Counted from the first letter of the stretch, positions 48,923 through 58,517 are shown. The stretch: 64,000 bases of DNA from Pseudomonadota bacterium (GCA_023388075.1 JAEWGX010000016.1:1-64000); one strand, 5' to 3'. Notes: a model not told the origin generated them from the sequence alone. Translations and numbers: made by a program.

Positions 48923-50383
48923 ATGCTGCCCGGGCTGATCCTCACCGCGCTCGGGGCAGGTGAATCGTGTGGCAGCGAAGGGGCTGGCCATGTCGTCGTC
49001 GTCCTCGCCTGCTCGGGTGGCCTGGATTCCCAGGTCCTGCTGCATGCCGCCACCGCCGCCTTGCCACCAGCCAGGCTGGTGGTGGCCCACGTCCACCACG
49101 GCCTGCAGCCCGAAGCCGATGCCTGGCTCGAGTTCTGTCGGCGCTCGGCCGCGGCGGCCGGGACCGCCTTCATGGCGCGGCGCCTGCCGCCGCTGCCGGC
49201 GCGGCCGCCGGGCGGCATCGAGGCCTGGGCGCGAGCGGGCCGCTATCGCGCGCTGGCCGGGATGGCGCAGGCTGCCGGCGCCGCGGTGGTGATGACGGCC
49301 CATCATGCCGGCGACCAGCTGGAGACCCATCATCTGCAGCGCCTTCGTGGCGCCGGGGTCCACGGCCTGGCGGCGATGCGGCAGCGCGGACCGCTGCCTG
49401 GCGGCCCGCACCCGGACGCGGCGGTGCTCCTCTTGCGCCCGTTCCTGGCAGTGCCCCGGTCCCTGCTCGTCGATTACGCCAGGGCGCATCGGCTCGAATG
49501 GGTGGAGGATCCGAGCAACCAGGATCCGCGCTTTGCCCGCAACCGCGTCCGTCGCCAGCTGGCCGAGTCCATCGGCGGCGATCCGGAGCGGTTCGAGCGC
49601 GAGCTTGCCCGGATCGGAGCGCTGCAGGCCCTGGCCGATGCCGCGCGGCGGCAGGCACAGCAGGACCTCGAGGCCTGCCGGCTGCACCTGGCGGCACGTG
49701 ATCGGCACGCCGGTGTCGCGGCGACCGGCGATGCCCCGGCCGCGCCCGGCACGTTGTCGCGCGCCGCGCTCGCGCGCCTGCCGGCGGAGCGCGCGGCCGA
49801 GGCGCTGCGACTGTGGCTCGCGATGCTCGGGTGCCGGATGCCGTCGCGAGCGCGACTTGCCGAGATCCGCCGCCAACTGGTCGACGCCGGCTCGTCCCAG
49901 GCAAGGCTGCGCCACGACGGCCGCTGGCTGCTCCGTTACCGCGACCGGATCGACGCGGCGGAGGAGTTGCCGGCCGGGATCCGTCCCGTCTGGTTCCGCT
50001 GGGCCGGCGAAAGCCTGCTCGACGTGGCGGGCGAGCGCTTCCTGTTCCGTCCCGCCGCCGAAGGCGAGGCCGGCCTGCCGGCGACCCGGCTGTCGGGCGC
50101 GCCGCTGCTGCTCGACCAGGGCCGAGGCGGCGACCGGATACGCCGCGCCGCGGGCTCCCACCGCCGCACGTGGAAGAACCTTTGCCAGGAAGGGGGCATC
50201 GCGCCCTGGGCGCGACCCGCGCTGCCGGTCCTCCGGCAGGACGAGTCGGTGGTGTATGCGGCACCGTTCGGAACCGCGGCCGCCATCGGGTCGGTGCCTG
50301 CCGCACTCCCGGGCCCTGGAGCGGACGACGAACGGATCGCGATCGAATGGCTGCCCGACCCGGCCATGGCGAAATGGCTATGA
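48923..50383 (+). CDS. tilS: tRNA(Ile)-lysidine synthase
   Basis: TilS converts C34 of the minor tRNA-Ile to lysidine, which switches its decoding from Met to Ile. The 486-residue protein has the PP-loop ACSGGLDSQVLLHA (residues 29-42), VVAHVHHGLQPEAD, MTAHHAGDQLETHHLQRLRG, RPFLAVPR and EDPSNQDPRFARNRVR, then the TilS substrate-binding and C-terminal domains. The accA-tilS-lysC order is usual for Burkholderiales. A start at ATG 48923 gives about 20 residues before the P-loop strand; a later start is conceivable. Confidence 0.95.
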   Translation: MLPGLILTALGAGESCGSEGAGHVVVVLACSGGLDSQVLLHAATAALPPARLVVAHVHHGLQPEADAWLEFCRRSAAAAGTAFMARRLPPLPARPPGGIEAWARAGRYRALAGMAQAAGAAVVMTAHHAGDQLETHHLQRLRGAGVHGLAAMRQRGPLPGGPHPDAAVLLLRPFLAVPRSLLVDYARAHRLEWVEDPSNQDPRFARNRVRRQLAESIGGDPERFERELARIGALQALADAARRQAQQDLEACRLHLAARDRHAGVAATGDAPAAPGTLSRAALARLPAERAAEALRLWLAMLGCRMPSRARLAEIRRQLVDAGSSQARLRHDGRWLLRYRDRIDAAEELPAGIRPVWFRWAGESLLDVAGERFLFRPAAEGEAGLPATRLSGAPLLLDQGRGGDRIRRAAGSHRRTWKNLCQEGGIAPWARPALPVLRQDESVVYAAPFGTAAAIGSVPAALPGPGADDERIAIEWLPDPAMAKWL

Positions 50384-50450
50384 ACCGGCAACAACGCCGG
50401 CGGATCCCCGGCGATGCCGCTCGCTATAATCGTTCGCTTTTCTCCCGATC

Positions 50451-51716
50451 ATGGCACTGATAGTCCAAAAGTACGGCGGCACCTCGATGGGTTCCGTCGA
50501 CCGGATCCGCAACGTGGCCCGCCGCGTCGCCAAGTGGCACGACGCGGGCCACCAGATGGTCATCGTGCCGTCCGCGATGTCGGGAGAGACCAATCGACTG
50601 ATCGCGCTTGCCCGGGAGATCCAGCCCAACCCGGATCCGCGCGAGCTCGACATGATCGCCGCCACCGGAGAGCAGGTCTCGGTCGGGCTCCTCGCCATGG
50701 CACTGAAGGCGATCGGCAAGGACGCCGTGAGCTATGCCGGCTGGCAGGTCGCGGTTCGGACGGATTCGTCCCACACCAAGGCGCGCATCGAGTCGATCGA
50801 CGACGAGCGGGTGCGTGGCGATCTCGCCCGGGGGAGGGTGGTCATCATCACCGGTTTCCAGGGTGTCGACGCCAAGGGCAACGTCACCACCCTCGGGCGC
50901 GGCGGCTCGGACACCTCCGCGGTCGCGATCTGCGCGGCGCTCGAGGGTGACGAGTGCCTGATCTACACAGACGTGGACGGCGTCTACACCACCGATCCGC
51001 GGATCGTGCCCGAGGCGCGGCGGCTCGAGCGGGTGACTTTCGAGGAGATGCTGGAGATGGCGAGCCTCGGCAGCAAGGTGCTGCAGACGCGCTCGGTCGA
51101 GTTCGCCGGCAAGTACCGCGTGAAGACCCGCGTCCTGTCCAGCCTCACTCCGCCGGAGCTGCCGGTGGAGCAGGAGCGCGTGGCAGGCACCCTGATCACG
51201 TTCGAGGAAGAGTTCGGGAAGGAAGCCATGGAAAAGGCCGTCGTATCCGGTATCGCGTTCCAGCGCGACGAAGCCAAGATCACGCTCACGAACGTCCCCG
51301 ACAAGCCGGGAGTCGCCTTCCGCATCCTCGGCCCGATCGCGGCGGCGAACATCGACGTGGACATGATCGTGCAGAACCAGAGCGTGAACGGCACGACGGA
51401 TTTCTCGTTCACCGTCGCCCGCGCCGAGTTCCAGCGCGCGATGGACGTCATCAACGCCGGCCTCGCCGAGAGCATCGGCGGCGGCAAGGTCATCGGCGAC
51501 CCACGCATCGCCAAAGTCTCGATCGTCGGGATCGGCATGAAGAGCCAGGCGGGCATCGCAAGCCGCATGTTCGAGGTCCTCGCCCACGAGGGAATCAACA
51601 TCCAGATGATCTCCACCAGCGAGATCAAGACGTCGGTCGTGATCGAGGACAAGTACCTCGAGCTCGCGGTGCGGGCGCTGCACAAGGCCTTCGGGCTCGA
51701 CGCCAATTCGGCGTGA
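50451..51716 (+). CDS. lysC: Aspartate kinase
   Basis: First enzyme of the aspartate family (Lys, Thr, Met, diaminopimelate) and a partner of dapA at 15.8 kb. The 421-residue protein opens LIVQKYGGTSMGSVDRIRN, with MIAATGEQVSVGLLAMAL, LGRGGSDTSAVAI and TDPRIVPEARRL. Two ACT regulatory domains fill about residues 265-421 (PGVAFRILGPIAAANIDVDM, GIASRMFEVLAHEGINIQMI), so feedback control by lysine or threonine is expected. It is the last gene before the cyclase. Confidence 0.97.
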   Translation: MALIVQKYGGTSMGSVDRIRNVARRVAKWHDAGHQMVIVPSAMSGETNRLIALAREIQPNPDPRELDMIAATGEQVSVGLLAMALKAIGKDAVSYAGWQVAVRTDSSHTKARIESIDDERVRGDLARGRVVIITGFQGVDAKGNVTTLGRGGSDTSAVAICAALEGDECLIYTDVDGVYTTDPRIVPEARRLERVTFEEMLEMASLGSKVLQTRSVEFAGKYRVKTRVLSSLTPPELPVEQERVAGTLITFEEEFGKEAMEKAVVSGIAFQRDEAKITLTNVPDKPGVAFRILGPIAAANIDVDMIVQNQSVNGTTDFSFTVARAEFQRAMDVINAGLAESIGGGKVIGDPRIAKVSIVGIGMKSQAGIASRMFEVLAHEGINIQMISTSEIKTSVVIEDKYLELAVRALHKAFGLDANSA

Positions 51717-51725
51717 CGCGGGACG

Positions 51726-52718
51726 ATGGCCAAGAGCATCGAGCAGATCAAGCGCGAGCACGCGCTGTTGCTCGAGAGCGTGGAGGTCACCAGCAACCCG
51801 TTCGCCGTCTACGATAGCCAGGACCGCCTGATCGCCTGGAACCAGGCGTACGAGGCCGTTCATGCGCTGGCGTTCAACGAGCTGCGCCACCGGGCGAACG
51901 ACCGGCGCCTGCACTATGCCGACCTGGTCCGCGTCATCGCGCAGAAGACCATGGAGCCCGACAAGGTGGAGGAGCATGTCCGCCAGCGCGTCGAGCACCA
52001 CCGTCGCGGCGACGGCATCGGCATCGACCTGCTCTATCCCGGCATGGGCTGGTTCCGCGTCACCAAGTTCCGTACGCGCAGCGGGAGCATCGCGACGTTC
52101 GCTGTCGACATCAACGAGAACAAGCGGCGCGAGGCCGAGCTCGAGCAGGAGATCAAGCGGCGCATGGCGCTCGAGGAGCAGTTGCGCCAGCAGGCGAACA
52201 CCGATCCGCTCACCGGGCTGGCCAATCGTGCGGCGCTGCTGGAGCGGGGCAATTCCGAGTTCGTGCGCGCGCGCCGCTTCGGTGATGACCTGGCGGTGAT
52301 GATGATGGATGCGGATCACTTCAAGCAGGTCAACGACGTCCATGGCCACGGCGCCGGCGACGAGGTGCTGCGTCGCCTGGCCCGCACGGCCGCCGGCACG
52401 GTGCGCAACGTGGACCTGGTTGGCCGGCTGGGCGGCGAGGAGTTCGCGATCATCCTGGTGCGCACGCGCGCGCGCGAGGCCGTGGCCTGCGCCGAGCGGA
52501 TCCGGGCATGCATCGCCGCGCTGGAGTTCGAGAGCCCCAGCGGCGTCTTCCACATCACCGCGAGCTTCGGCGTCACGCAGGCAATGGGTGACGATCCATC
52601 CTTCGCCGCGGTGCTGAACCGGGCGGACAAGGCGCTCTACCAGGCAAAGCACGACGGCCGCAACCAGGTCGCCTGCCTGGACCCGCGACGCGACGCGCAG
52701 GCCGGCGTGATCGCCTGA
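51726..52718 (+). CDS. PAS-GGDEF diguanylate cyclase
   Basis: A soluble 330-residue protein. The PAS-type sensor (about residues 10-130; SNPFAVYDSQDRLIAWNQAY) is joined by a coiled-coil linker to a GGDEF domain. The active site reads GGEEF at 236-240 and the inhibitory RxxD site RNVD at 227-230 is intact, so an active and product-inhibited cyclase is predicted, unlike the 12.1-15.0 kb protein. It starts 9 bp after lysC and is probably cotranscribed with it. Confidence 0.94.
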   Translation: MAKSIEQIKREHALLLESVEVTSNPFAVYDSQDRLIAWNQAYEAVHALAFNELRHRANDRRLHYADLVRVIAQKTMEPDKVEEHVRQRVEHHRRGDGIGIDLLYPGMGWFRVTKFRTRSGSIATFAVDINENKRREAELEQEIKRRMALEEQLRQQANTDPLTGLANRAALLERGNSEFVRARRFGDDLAVMMMDADHFKQVNDVHGHGAGDEVLRRLARTAAGTVRNVDLVGRLGGEEFAIILVRTRAREAVACAERIRACIAALEFESPSGVFHITASFGVTQAMGDDPSFAAVLNRADKALYQAKHDGRNQVACLDPRRDAQAGVIA

Positions 52719-52784
52719 GCGAAGCTCGCGGGCGCGGCCCCCGCCGGACAGCTACGGGGGAGGCCCGCCGCTCCAACGCCCCGG

Positions 52785-53777
52785 CTAGCGCCCGATCTGG
52801 CTGCCGTCGATACCGCCTTCCGAGACGACGCGGCTCCATTCCTTGCTGTAGAGGTCGACCTCGGCGGTGAACTCGCCCAGGCCCTTCACCGCCGGATCCA
52901 TGCCGAACTTGCGCATGCGCTCCCGGTACGACGGCTCCTCGGAAACCGCGAGAACGGCCTGGTAGATGCGCTCGGCCACGGCGGCCGGCGTGCCGCCCGG
53001 CGCGAACAGCCCCAGCCAGGGAATCGGAATCGTGGGAAGCTGCACCCCGCTTTCGCCGACCGTCGGAACGTCGGGAAGCTCTTCCAGGCGGCGATCGCTC
53101 ACGACGGCAAGCGCCCGCAACTTGCCATCGGCAAGGAGATTGCGAACACTGGCCGGGGCGGTCACCATCACATCGATGCGTCCGGCCGTGAGATCGATCA
53201 GCCCCGGTCCGGTGCCCTGGTACGGAATGGCAGTCGACTTGATCCCCGCGCTCATCCGGAGCGTCTCCCAGATCAGGTGCATCTCGTTGCCGATGCCCGG
53301 GGCGCCGTAGTTGAGGTCCATGCCGGACCCCTTGGCGCGGGCGACCAGCGCCGCGAGGTCCTTGTCCGGGCCATCGCCCGGTCCGAGCACCAGGACCGGG
53401 GTGGACACGACGCGCGCGATCGGCAGCAGCTCCGTTCGCGCATCGTAGGGCGGGGCCGGCTTGAACAGCGGAGCGATCGTCACCGGGGTCTGGGCCGTCA
53501 GGAGCAGCACATGCCCATCGGCCGGCGCCTTGGCTACGCGCTGCGTGCCGATCGTGCCGCCGGCGCCCCCACGGTTCTCCACGACCACCGGCTGACCCAG
53601 CCGGGCCGTCAGTCGCTCCGAGAGCATCCGGCCCACCAGGTCGACCGGCCCCCCCGTCGGATACGGAATCACCAGCGCGACCGGTCGGTTGGGAAATTCC
53701 TGTGCCTGCGCCCCCGCCGACAACGCCGACCCCAACAGCAGAAGCGCTGCTCCCCACACCCGCCAAACTGAATGCAT
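52785..53777 (-). CDS. Bug-type periplasmic binding protein
   Basis: A 330-residue second Bug-family protein with a signal peptide (WRVWGAALLLLGSALSAGA). It shows the family segments FPNRPVALVIPYPTGGPVDLVG, VVVENRGGAGGTIGTQRVAK, PYQGTGPGLIDLTAGRID and LGLFAPGGTPAAVAERI. A GGGAG site precedes the ATG. No transporter genes are adjacent. It lies between the cyclase and tRNA-Ser and is probably monocistronic. Confidence 0.92.
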   Translation of the reverse strand: MHSVWRVWGAALLLLGSALSAGAQAQEFPNRPVALVIPYPTGGPVDLVGRMLSERLTARLGQPVVVENRGGAGGTIGTQRVAKAPADGHVLLLTAQTPVTIAPLFKPAPPYDARTELLPIARVVSTPVLVLGPGDGPDKDLAALVARAKGSGMDLNYGAPGIGNEMHLIWETLRMSAGIKSTAIPYQGTGPGLIDLTAGRIDVMVTAPASVRNLLADGKLRALAVVSDRRLEELPDVPTVGESGVQLPTIPIPWLGLFAPGGTPAAVAERIYQAVLAVSEEPSYRERMRKFGMDPAVKGLGEFTAEVDLYSKEWSRVVSEGGIDGSQIGR

Positions 53778-53933
53778 GTCGTCTCCCTTGAAGGACGGAC
53801 CGTCCCTTGTTCCTTGTTCTGTGCGCCCGGGATACTAGCCCGGAAACCGCGAGACGCCGAATCGGAGCGGCGCTCGAGTACGCCGGGACGACGACCGGCG
53901 TCGAGGCGTGCTGGGGCAGCATCCAGGGGATCT

Positions 53934-54024
53934 TGGCGGAGACGGTGGGATTCGAACCCACGATGCGCTTTTGGCACATACTCCCTTAGCAGGGGAGCAC
54001 CTTCGGCCTCTCGGTCACGTCTCC
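53934..54024 (-). tRNA. tRNA-Ser (anticodon GCU)
   Basis: A class II tRNA of 91 nt including an encoded CCA. The acceptor stem GGAGACG pairs with CGTCTCC, with G as discriminator. The anticodon stem-loop has CTGCTAA in the loop (anticodon GCU, codons AGC/AGU), a long variable arm is present, and the T-arm GGGTTCGAATCCC is standard. Read on the minus strand; the 5' end is at 54024. Confidence 0.97.
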
Positions 54025-54163
54025 GGTTCTGGATCAGGGGCTGGGCGTTGCTCCAAGTGGTTTCGTCGCAGCGCGCGCCCGGCCGAAAGCCGGTAGGCGG
54101 CGATTGTACCTTCCTTTGAGTCGGCCTCCGACCGCAGCCAGGGCCCGGCGCCGAGGCGCGGCC

Positions 54164-54394
54164 TCAGAAGTAGTGACGCTGCGTGCCTGGGGGTCGTCCG
54201 GGGGCGAGATCGCTCCATTCATGCATCTTCTGGAGGTGGCGACGCAGCGCGCCCGAGCAACGGCCGAGATCGAGCAGCGTTTCCGTAAGGCCCTGGAGGT
54301 GCGCCAGGTGGGGCTCGTCGTCCAAGTGCCGGAGGGCGTCGCGTTGAAGTGACTCGGCCCGGCTCAGCAGGTCCTCGATATCGTACTTGTGCAT
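54164..54394 (-). CDS. Small hypothetical helical protein
   Basis: A 76-residue product beginning MHKYDIEDLLSRAESLQRDA, with several predicted helices rich in Leu, His and acidic residues and ending in an aromatic-containing tail. GGAAG precedes the start by a few bases. No domain is recognised. The codon pattern (G/C in third positions) suggests real coding, but homology is needed to confirm it. Confidence 0.45.
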   Translation of the reverse strand: MHKYDIEDLLSRAESLQRDALRHLDDEPHLAHLQGLTETLLDLGRCSGALRRHLQKMHEWSDLAPGRPPGTQRHYF

Positions 54395-54736
54395 GTCTTC
54401 CAAATTCCAACGCGTACCAGCGTTCGGCTGGCGGAAGCCTATCCCCATCCGCAGTCGCAGATGGTTCCCTCGCGTCACCCGATGTTCGTAGTTGTTAACT
54501 GAAGCGAAGGTGATGGATGAGGAAGCGGTCTGAATCGCGGCATATGCGCTCGGCGGCTCTGTCGAGCGTCCCGCCTGACGCGGTAGGCCCCGGTGCGGGG
54601 GCTCTGGCGCCAATGGGCGACGGTGTCGGACCACGCTTGTGCTTGGCGATGCAATGGCGTATCAATGACGCTCGTCGGCATGGGGCCCGGATGGCATTCC
54701 AGCCGCGGCAGGCAGTGCGCAACACAGGAGCCGAAG
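54395..54736. other. 342-bp intergenic stretch, no gene seen
   Basis: Between the small leftward gene and rightward cytochrome b561. It contains a short GC-rich stem (GCCCCGGTGCGGGGGC near 54587-54602) and a GTTGTTAAC dyad-like sequence near 54495. I see no convincing promoter, tRNA or small gene. Open frames running through it lack family sequence. Confidence 0.5.
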
Positions 54737-55309
54737 ATGCCCCGGACTTCGAACCCGGCGCCGGTGGAGGTCTACAGCCGCACGGCGCGCATGCTTCATT
54801 GGATCACCGTGGCTCTCGTGGTGATTCAGGTGCCGATCGGCCTGCTGATGGTCTATCGTGGCAACTCTCTGAACCTCTGGGACAACCTGACCAACGCGCT
54901 CTACAGCAGTCACAAGCTGCTCGGCATCGTCATCCTGCTGGTCGTCCTCTCGCGGCTGGCATATCGCCTGACACGCGGCGCACCCGCGCCGGAGCCGACC
55001 ATCGAGGCGTGGCACCGGGTGGCGAGCGCGCTCAACCACTGGGGCCTGTACCTCTTGCTGCTGGCGGTGCCGATCGCGGGCTATGTCGGCATCTCCCTGT
55101 TCCCGGCGCTGGATGTGTTCGGGGTGCCGCTGCCGGGCGTCGCGGCCCCGGACAAGGAAGCGGCGCAGACGGCCTTCGCGGTGCACGGGGTGCTGGTGCT
55201 GCTGCTGGTACTGCTGATTGCGATGCACGTCGGCGCGGCCCTCTACCACTACCTGATCCGCAAGGACGACGTGCTTGGGCGGATGATCCCGCGCCTGCTG
55301 CGGCGCTGA
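54737..55309 (+). CDS. Cytochrome b561 family protein
   Basis: A 190-residue four-helix membrane cytochrome. His residues for two b-type haems are visible in YSRTARMLHWITVALVVIQV, LYSSHKLLGIVILLVV, HRVASALNHWGLYLLLL and LIAMHVGAALYHYLIRKDD. Such proteins move electrons from the quinol pool, for example to superoxide or partner enzymes. Start ATG at 54737 follows AGGAG. Its length and C-terminal RKDDVLGRMIPRLLRR are typical. Confidence 0.93.
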   Translation: MPRTSNPAPVEVYSRTARMLHWITVALVVIQVPIGLLMVYRGNSLNLWDNLTNALYSSHKLLGIVILLVVLSRLAYRLTRGAPAPEPTIEAWHRVASALNHWGLYLLLLAVPIAGYVGISLFPALDVFGVPLPGVAAPDKEAAQTAFAVHGVLVLLLVLLIAMHVGAALYHYLIRKDDVLGRMIPRLLRR

Positions 55310-55338
55310 GGCGTCTCGGCCTCGGACCACGCCCGCCC

Positions 55339-57984
55339 ATGGCCAGCACCGAGGCCCCTTCCGAGGTTGGCCACGCTTCCCGGGGTGCCCCCGATCATGC
55401 CGACCGTGACCGCATCGAACGCGCGCTGATCTCCGCCCGCCGGGAAGCCTGCGGGCTGCCTACGGCCGGGGCCGGCGAAGGCGGCGGCACGGTCGGCCTC
55501 GCGCTATCGGGCGGTGGCATCCGCAGCGCCACCTTCAGCCTCGGGGTGCTGCAGGCATTGGCCGCGGCCGGCATCCTTCGCCGCTTCGACTACATCTCCA
55601 CGGTTTCGGGTGGCGGCTATACCGGCGGTTTTCTCGGAGCCTTGCTGCGCGCCCCGGCACGAGCCGCCCGCGCCTCGAGCGCCGATGCGGTACGTCGCGG
55701 CTACGCCCTCGCCGAATCGGTCCTGGCGGGCGACGCGGGCAAGCCGGAGTTCGAGATCGACGACGACGTGGTTCCGGGCCGCCGGACGATCTTCCATCCG
55801 ATCCGCTGGCTCAGGGAAGCAGGCCGCTACCTCGCACCCACCCGCAGCAATGACTGGCTGTATGCGATCGGCTACTACCTGCGCAGCCTCGCGGCGGTCC
55901 ACTATGTCGCCGCGGTCGCGCTGGTCGTGCTGTTCTGCGTGTGGATCGCATTCCTTCGCGTGATCGCTCCGCATGAGCTCGGGAACCGCAGCCCCATGTG
56001 GGCTGCCGTCGCGGTGACCGCCTTCGCCACCGCCGCGGTCGCGCTCGCCTACTGGCCGACCACCTGGAAGCGGCATGGTCGCGACGCGAGATTCCAGTCG
56101 TGGGTGGGCAACGGACAGTTGGTGTTCTTCGCTGCAGCGGGTCTGGGCGGGGCGGCCCTCATGCCGGAACGGCCGATCGAGGTGGACGGCTCGAGCCTGC
56201 GGCTTCTGCTGCTCGTCCTGGGGGTGCTCTGCGCCGTCGCCTTCGTGATCCTCGTGCTGGCGAGGTGGCATGCGCCGCAGGTGGAGAGGACCCGCCGCCG
56301 GCTCACGCGCTGGCTGACCACCTGCCTCTTCTGGACGCTGGTCCTGGCCCTCTTTGCCGGGGTCGACACGCTTGCCCGCACGGTCTACCGGGACGAGGGC
56401 GGTTTCGCGCAGGAGCTCTACTCGTCGGCGCTTGCGTTGCTGCTCCTCGCCGGCGGCGCGCTGCGCGCGGTGCAGCCGGACCAGGGCAAGGGGATAGCGC
56501 TTGCCTTCGTCCGCTACGCTTCGACGATCGCCTTGCTGCTTGCCCTGGGCATCTGCATCGGCCTGGCGACCGCGTACGGCATGGTTGTCTATGCAGCCCA
56601 TGACCCGAAGAGCTGGTCCGGGCTGCCGGCACCGCTCGGCGTGCCGCTGGCCGCCTGGTTGCTCACTGGCTTCGCGCTGGTCGCGATCGTGGGGCTCTTC
56701 CTCACGCCGGCCTTCCTGAATCTCTCGACCTTCCACAATCTGTATGCGGCCCGGGTGACCCGCGCGTTCCTTGGTGCGGCCAACTTCGCGAGGCTCGGCG
56801 ACCAGGAAGCGGGCATGCTGCGCCGTGCCGCCTGGGTCCAGCAGACGCATCCGGACGATCTCTGGACTCTGGAGGAGTACTACGGGCTGGATCCGGGCAA
56901 CGGCGGCGTGCGGGACGCGGCGTCGGCCTGCTATCCGATCCATCTCGTCAACATGACGCTCAACGAGCAACGCGGCGGCACCTCCGACATCACGCAGCGC
57001 GACCGCAAGGGCGTCTGCGTCACCCTCGGCCCCGCCGGCATGGCGGTGGAGCGGCAGTTCCACGCCTGGAGTCGCGCGGCTGCGGACCCGGTTGCGCGGG
57101 GGCAGGGCGAGCGGGCGTCCCGTCGCGAAGGCGCGAGCCTGGTCGAGGCGGTCCGGGACCTCAAGCTCGGCAACTGGCTGGCCATATCGGGCGCTGCTTT
57201 CTCCTCGGGCGTGGGCGCCCAGACTCGCCTGGGACTGGCGATGATCGCGACCCTGTTCAACGTGAGGATGGGCTACTGGTGGGAGCCGCCCGTCGTGCTG
57301 CGGGAGCAGGTGGCGCCATCCCTCCTGGAGCGGCTGAAGCGAAACTCCACCTTCGCCTGTCTCTTCGCCGAGCTCACCGGCGGGTTCTGGGGGCGATGGA
57401 GCGACCGCTGGTACCTCTCCGACGGAGCGCATTTCGAGAACACCGGGCTCTACGCGCTCATCGAGCGACGGGTCGGCTTCATCGTCGCCTGCGACAACGG
57501 CGCCGATCCCCGCTTCGAGTTCCGCGACTGGGGCAATCTGGTCCGCAAGGCCCGGATCGACCTGGGCGCGAGCATCACGGTCCTGGAGGCAGCCGAGCTG
57601 GATCGTCATCTGCCGGCATCGTTGCGCCCGCATTTCGGTGGCCTGGCCGACTTCGCGGCACCGGCGAATCGCCGGGCGCCGGAGCAGCGCTGCGCGATGC
57701 TCGCACGGGTGACCTTCGACAATGCGCCCGATGCGGCGCCGCTCACGTTGCTGCTGCTCAAACCGGCGCTGGTCGCCAATCTGCCGGGGGACCTGGTCGA
57801 CTACGCGGTGCGCCGCGATCGCTTTCCGCACGAGTCCACGCGGGACCAGTTCTTCGATGAAGAGCAATGGGAAAGCTATCGCGCCCTGGGCCGCACGATC
57901 GGGGGCCTGGTCTTCGCGCCGCCGGAAGGAAGCGACGCGTGGGCGCCGCGCGGGCTGATGCCGCTGCCCCCCGCAGCAGAGTAG
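55339..57984 (+). CDS. Large multi-pass patatin-like phospholipase
   Basis: An 881-residue protein. The patatin oxyanion motif is GLALSGGGIRSATFSLGVLQ (GGGIR at 58-62). The nucleophile region is DYISTVSGGGYTGGFLG (Ser90) and the catalytic Asp is Asp695 in LSDGAHFENTGLYALIE. Between these, residues about 180-470 contain six to eight hydrophobic helices, so the lipase is split by a membrane domain. It probably hydrolyses phospholipids or acyl esters at the inner membrane. It lies 29 bp after cytochrome b561 and may be cotranscribed. Confidence 0.85.
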   Translation: MASTEAPSEVGHASRGAPDHADRDRIERALISARREACGLPTAGAGEGGGTVGLALSGGGIRSATFSLGVLQALAAAGILRRFDYISTVSGGGYTGGFLGALLRAPARAARASSADAVRRGYALAESVLAGDAGKPEFEIDDDVVPGRRTIFHPIRWLREAGRYLAPTRSNDWLYAIGYYLRSLAAVHYVAAVALVVLFCVWIAFLRVIAPHELGNRSPMWAAVAVTAFATAAVALAYWPTTWKRHGRDARFQSWVGNGQLVFFAAAGLGGAALMPERPIEVDGSSLRLLLLVLGVLCAVAFVILVLARWHAPQVERTRRRLTRWLTTCLFWTLVLALFAGVDTLARTVYRDEGGFAQELYSSALALLLLAGGALRAVQPDQGKGIALAFVRYASTIALLLALGICIGLATAYGMVVYAAHDPKSWSGLPAPLGVPLAAWLLTGFALVAIVGLFLTPAFLNLSTFHNLYAARVTRAFLGAANFARLGDQEAGMLRRAAWVQQTHPDDLWTLEEYYGLDPGNGGVRDAASACYPIHLVNMTLNEQRGGTSDITQRDRKGVCVTLGPAGMAVERQFHAWSRAAADPVARGQGERASRREGASLVEAVRDLKLGNWLAISGAAFSSGVGAQTRLGLAMIATLFNVRMGYWWEPPVVLREQVAPSLLERLKRNSTFACLFAELTGGFWGRWSDRWYLSDGAHFENTGLYALIERRVGFIVACDNGADPRFEFRDWGNLVRKARIDLGASITVLEAAELDRHLPASLRPHFGGLADFAAPANRRAPEQRCAMLARVTFDNAPDAAPLTLLLLKPALVANLPGDLVDYAVRRDRFPHESTRDQFFDEEQWESYRALGRTIGGLVFAPPEGSDAWAPRGLMPLPPAAE

Positions 57985-58044
57985 GTGCCGAGGTCGGGTC
58001 CGCCGGTTGCTTGGGACGGCGTGGATCGTTACTCGGAGGCATCC

Positions 58045-58224
58045 ATGAAGTCCTACGCCATCCTGCTGCTGATAGCGGGCACCTTCTCTCTCGGCGCGTG
58101 TTCTTCCACCGGGGTCGGCGCTGCCTTGGGCGGCGCGGCCGGCGCGGCGACGGTCGGTGGCTGGGAAGGAACGCTGGGCGGCGCCGCCGTCGGGGGCATC
58201 ATCGGCAACCAGGTGGGGGAATAG
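58045..58224 (+). CDS. Small glycine-zipper lipoprotein
   Basis: A 59-residue lipoprotein: signal peptide MKSYAILLLIAGTFSLGAC with lipobox LGAC at 16-19, then Ser/Thr and repeated Gly/Ala motifs (GAALGGAAGAATVGG, GGAAVGGIIGNQVGE) of the glycine-zipper type. GGAGG lies upstream of the ATG at 58045. It follows the patatin gene by 60 bp. Function unknown; similar small lipoproteins occur at the outer membrane. Confidence 0.7.
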   Translation: MKSYAILLLIAGTFSLGACSSTGVGAALGGAAGAATVGGWEGTLGGAAVGGIIGNQVGE

Positions 58225-58232
58225 CGGCCGCG

Positions 58233-58517
58233 CTAGCCCAACTGGATCTCGGCGCTCGGATCCGACGAGGCGGCGACCGCGCCGGCCGTGCCGGCGAACG
58301 AGAGCACGCCGAGGTAGTAGCCGACGGAGTAAGCCCAGGGGCCGAAGTGCTCGGAGACGATGGTCACGTCGATCACGGGACTCAGCACCAGCTTCAGCAG
58401 GCTGAGGAAGCCATCCAGGTAGCCCGACCAGAAGCCGGGAGGGGCGTCGGCCGCGAACGCCGGAGCGGCGAAAAGGGCGAGTGCAAGGAATACGAGGGCT
58501 CTCGGAAGAACTTTCAT
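58233..58517 (-). CDS. Small exported hypothetical protein
   Basis: A 94-residue protein with a clear signal peptide (VLPRALVFLALALFAAPAFA). The mature part has a hydrophobic, aromatic-rich region (FWSGYLDGFLSLLKLVLSPV, YSVGYYLGVLSFAG) that could be a membrane hairpin. No family is recognised. It is convergent with the glycine-zipper gene, whose stop lies 8 bp away. The upstream gap to the M81 peptidase gene is 127 bp and shows nothing definite. Confidence 0.6.
   Translation of the reverse strand: MKVLPRALVFLALALFAAPAFAADAPPGFWSGYLDGFLSLLKLVLSPVIDVTIVSEHFGPWAYSVGYYLGVLSFAGTAGAVAASSDPSAEIQLG

Noticed and set aside
53934..54024. tRNA-Ser as an attachment site of an integrated element
   Set aside because: No integrase, no direct repeat of the tRNA 3' end and no phage or plasmid genes follow within the window.
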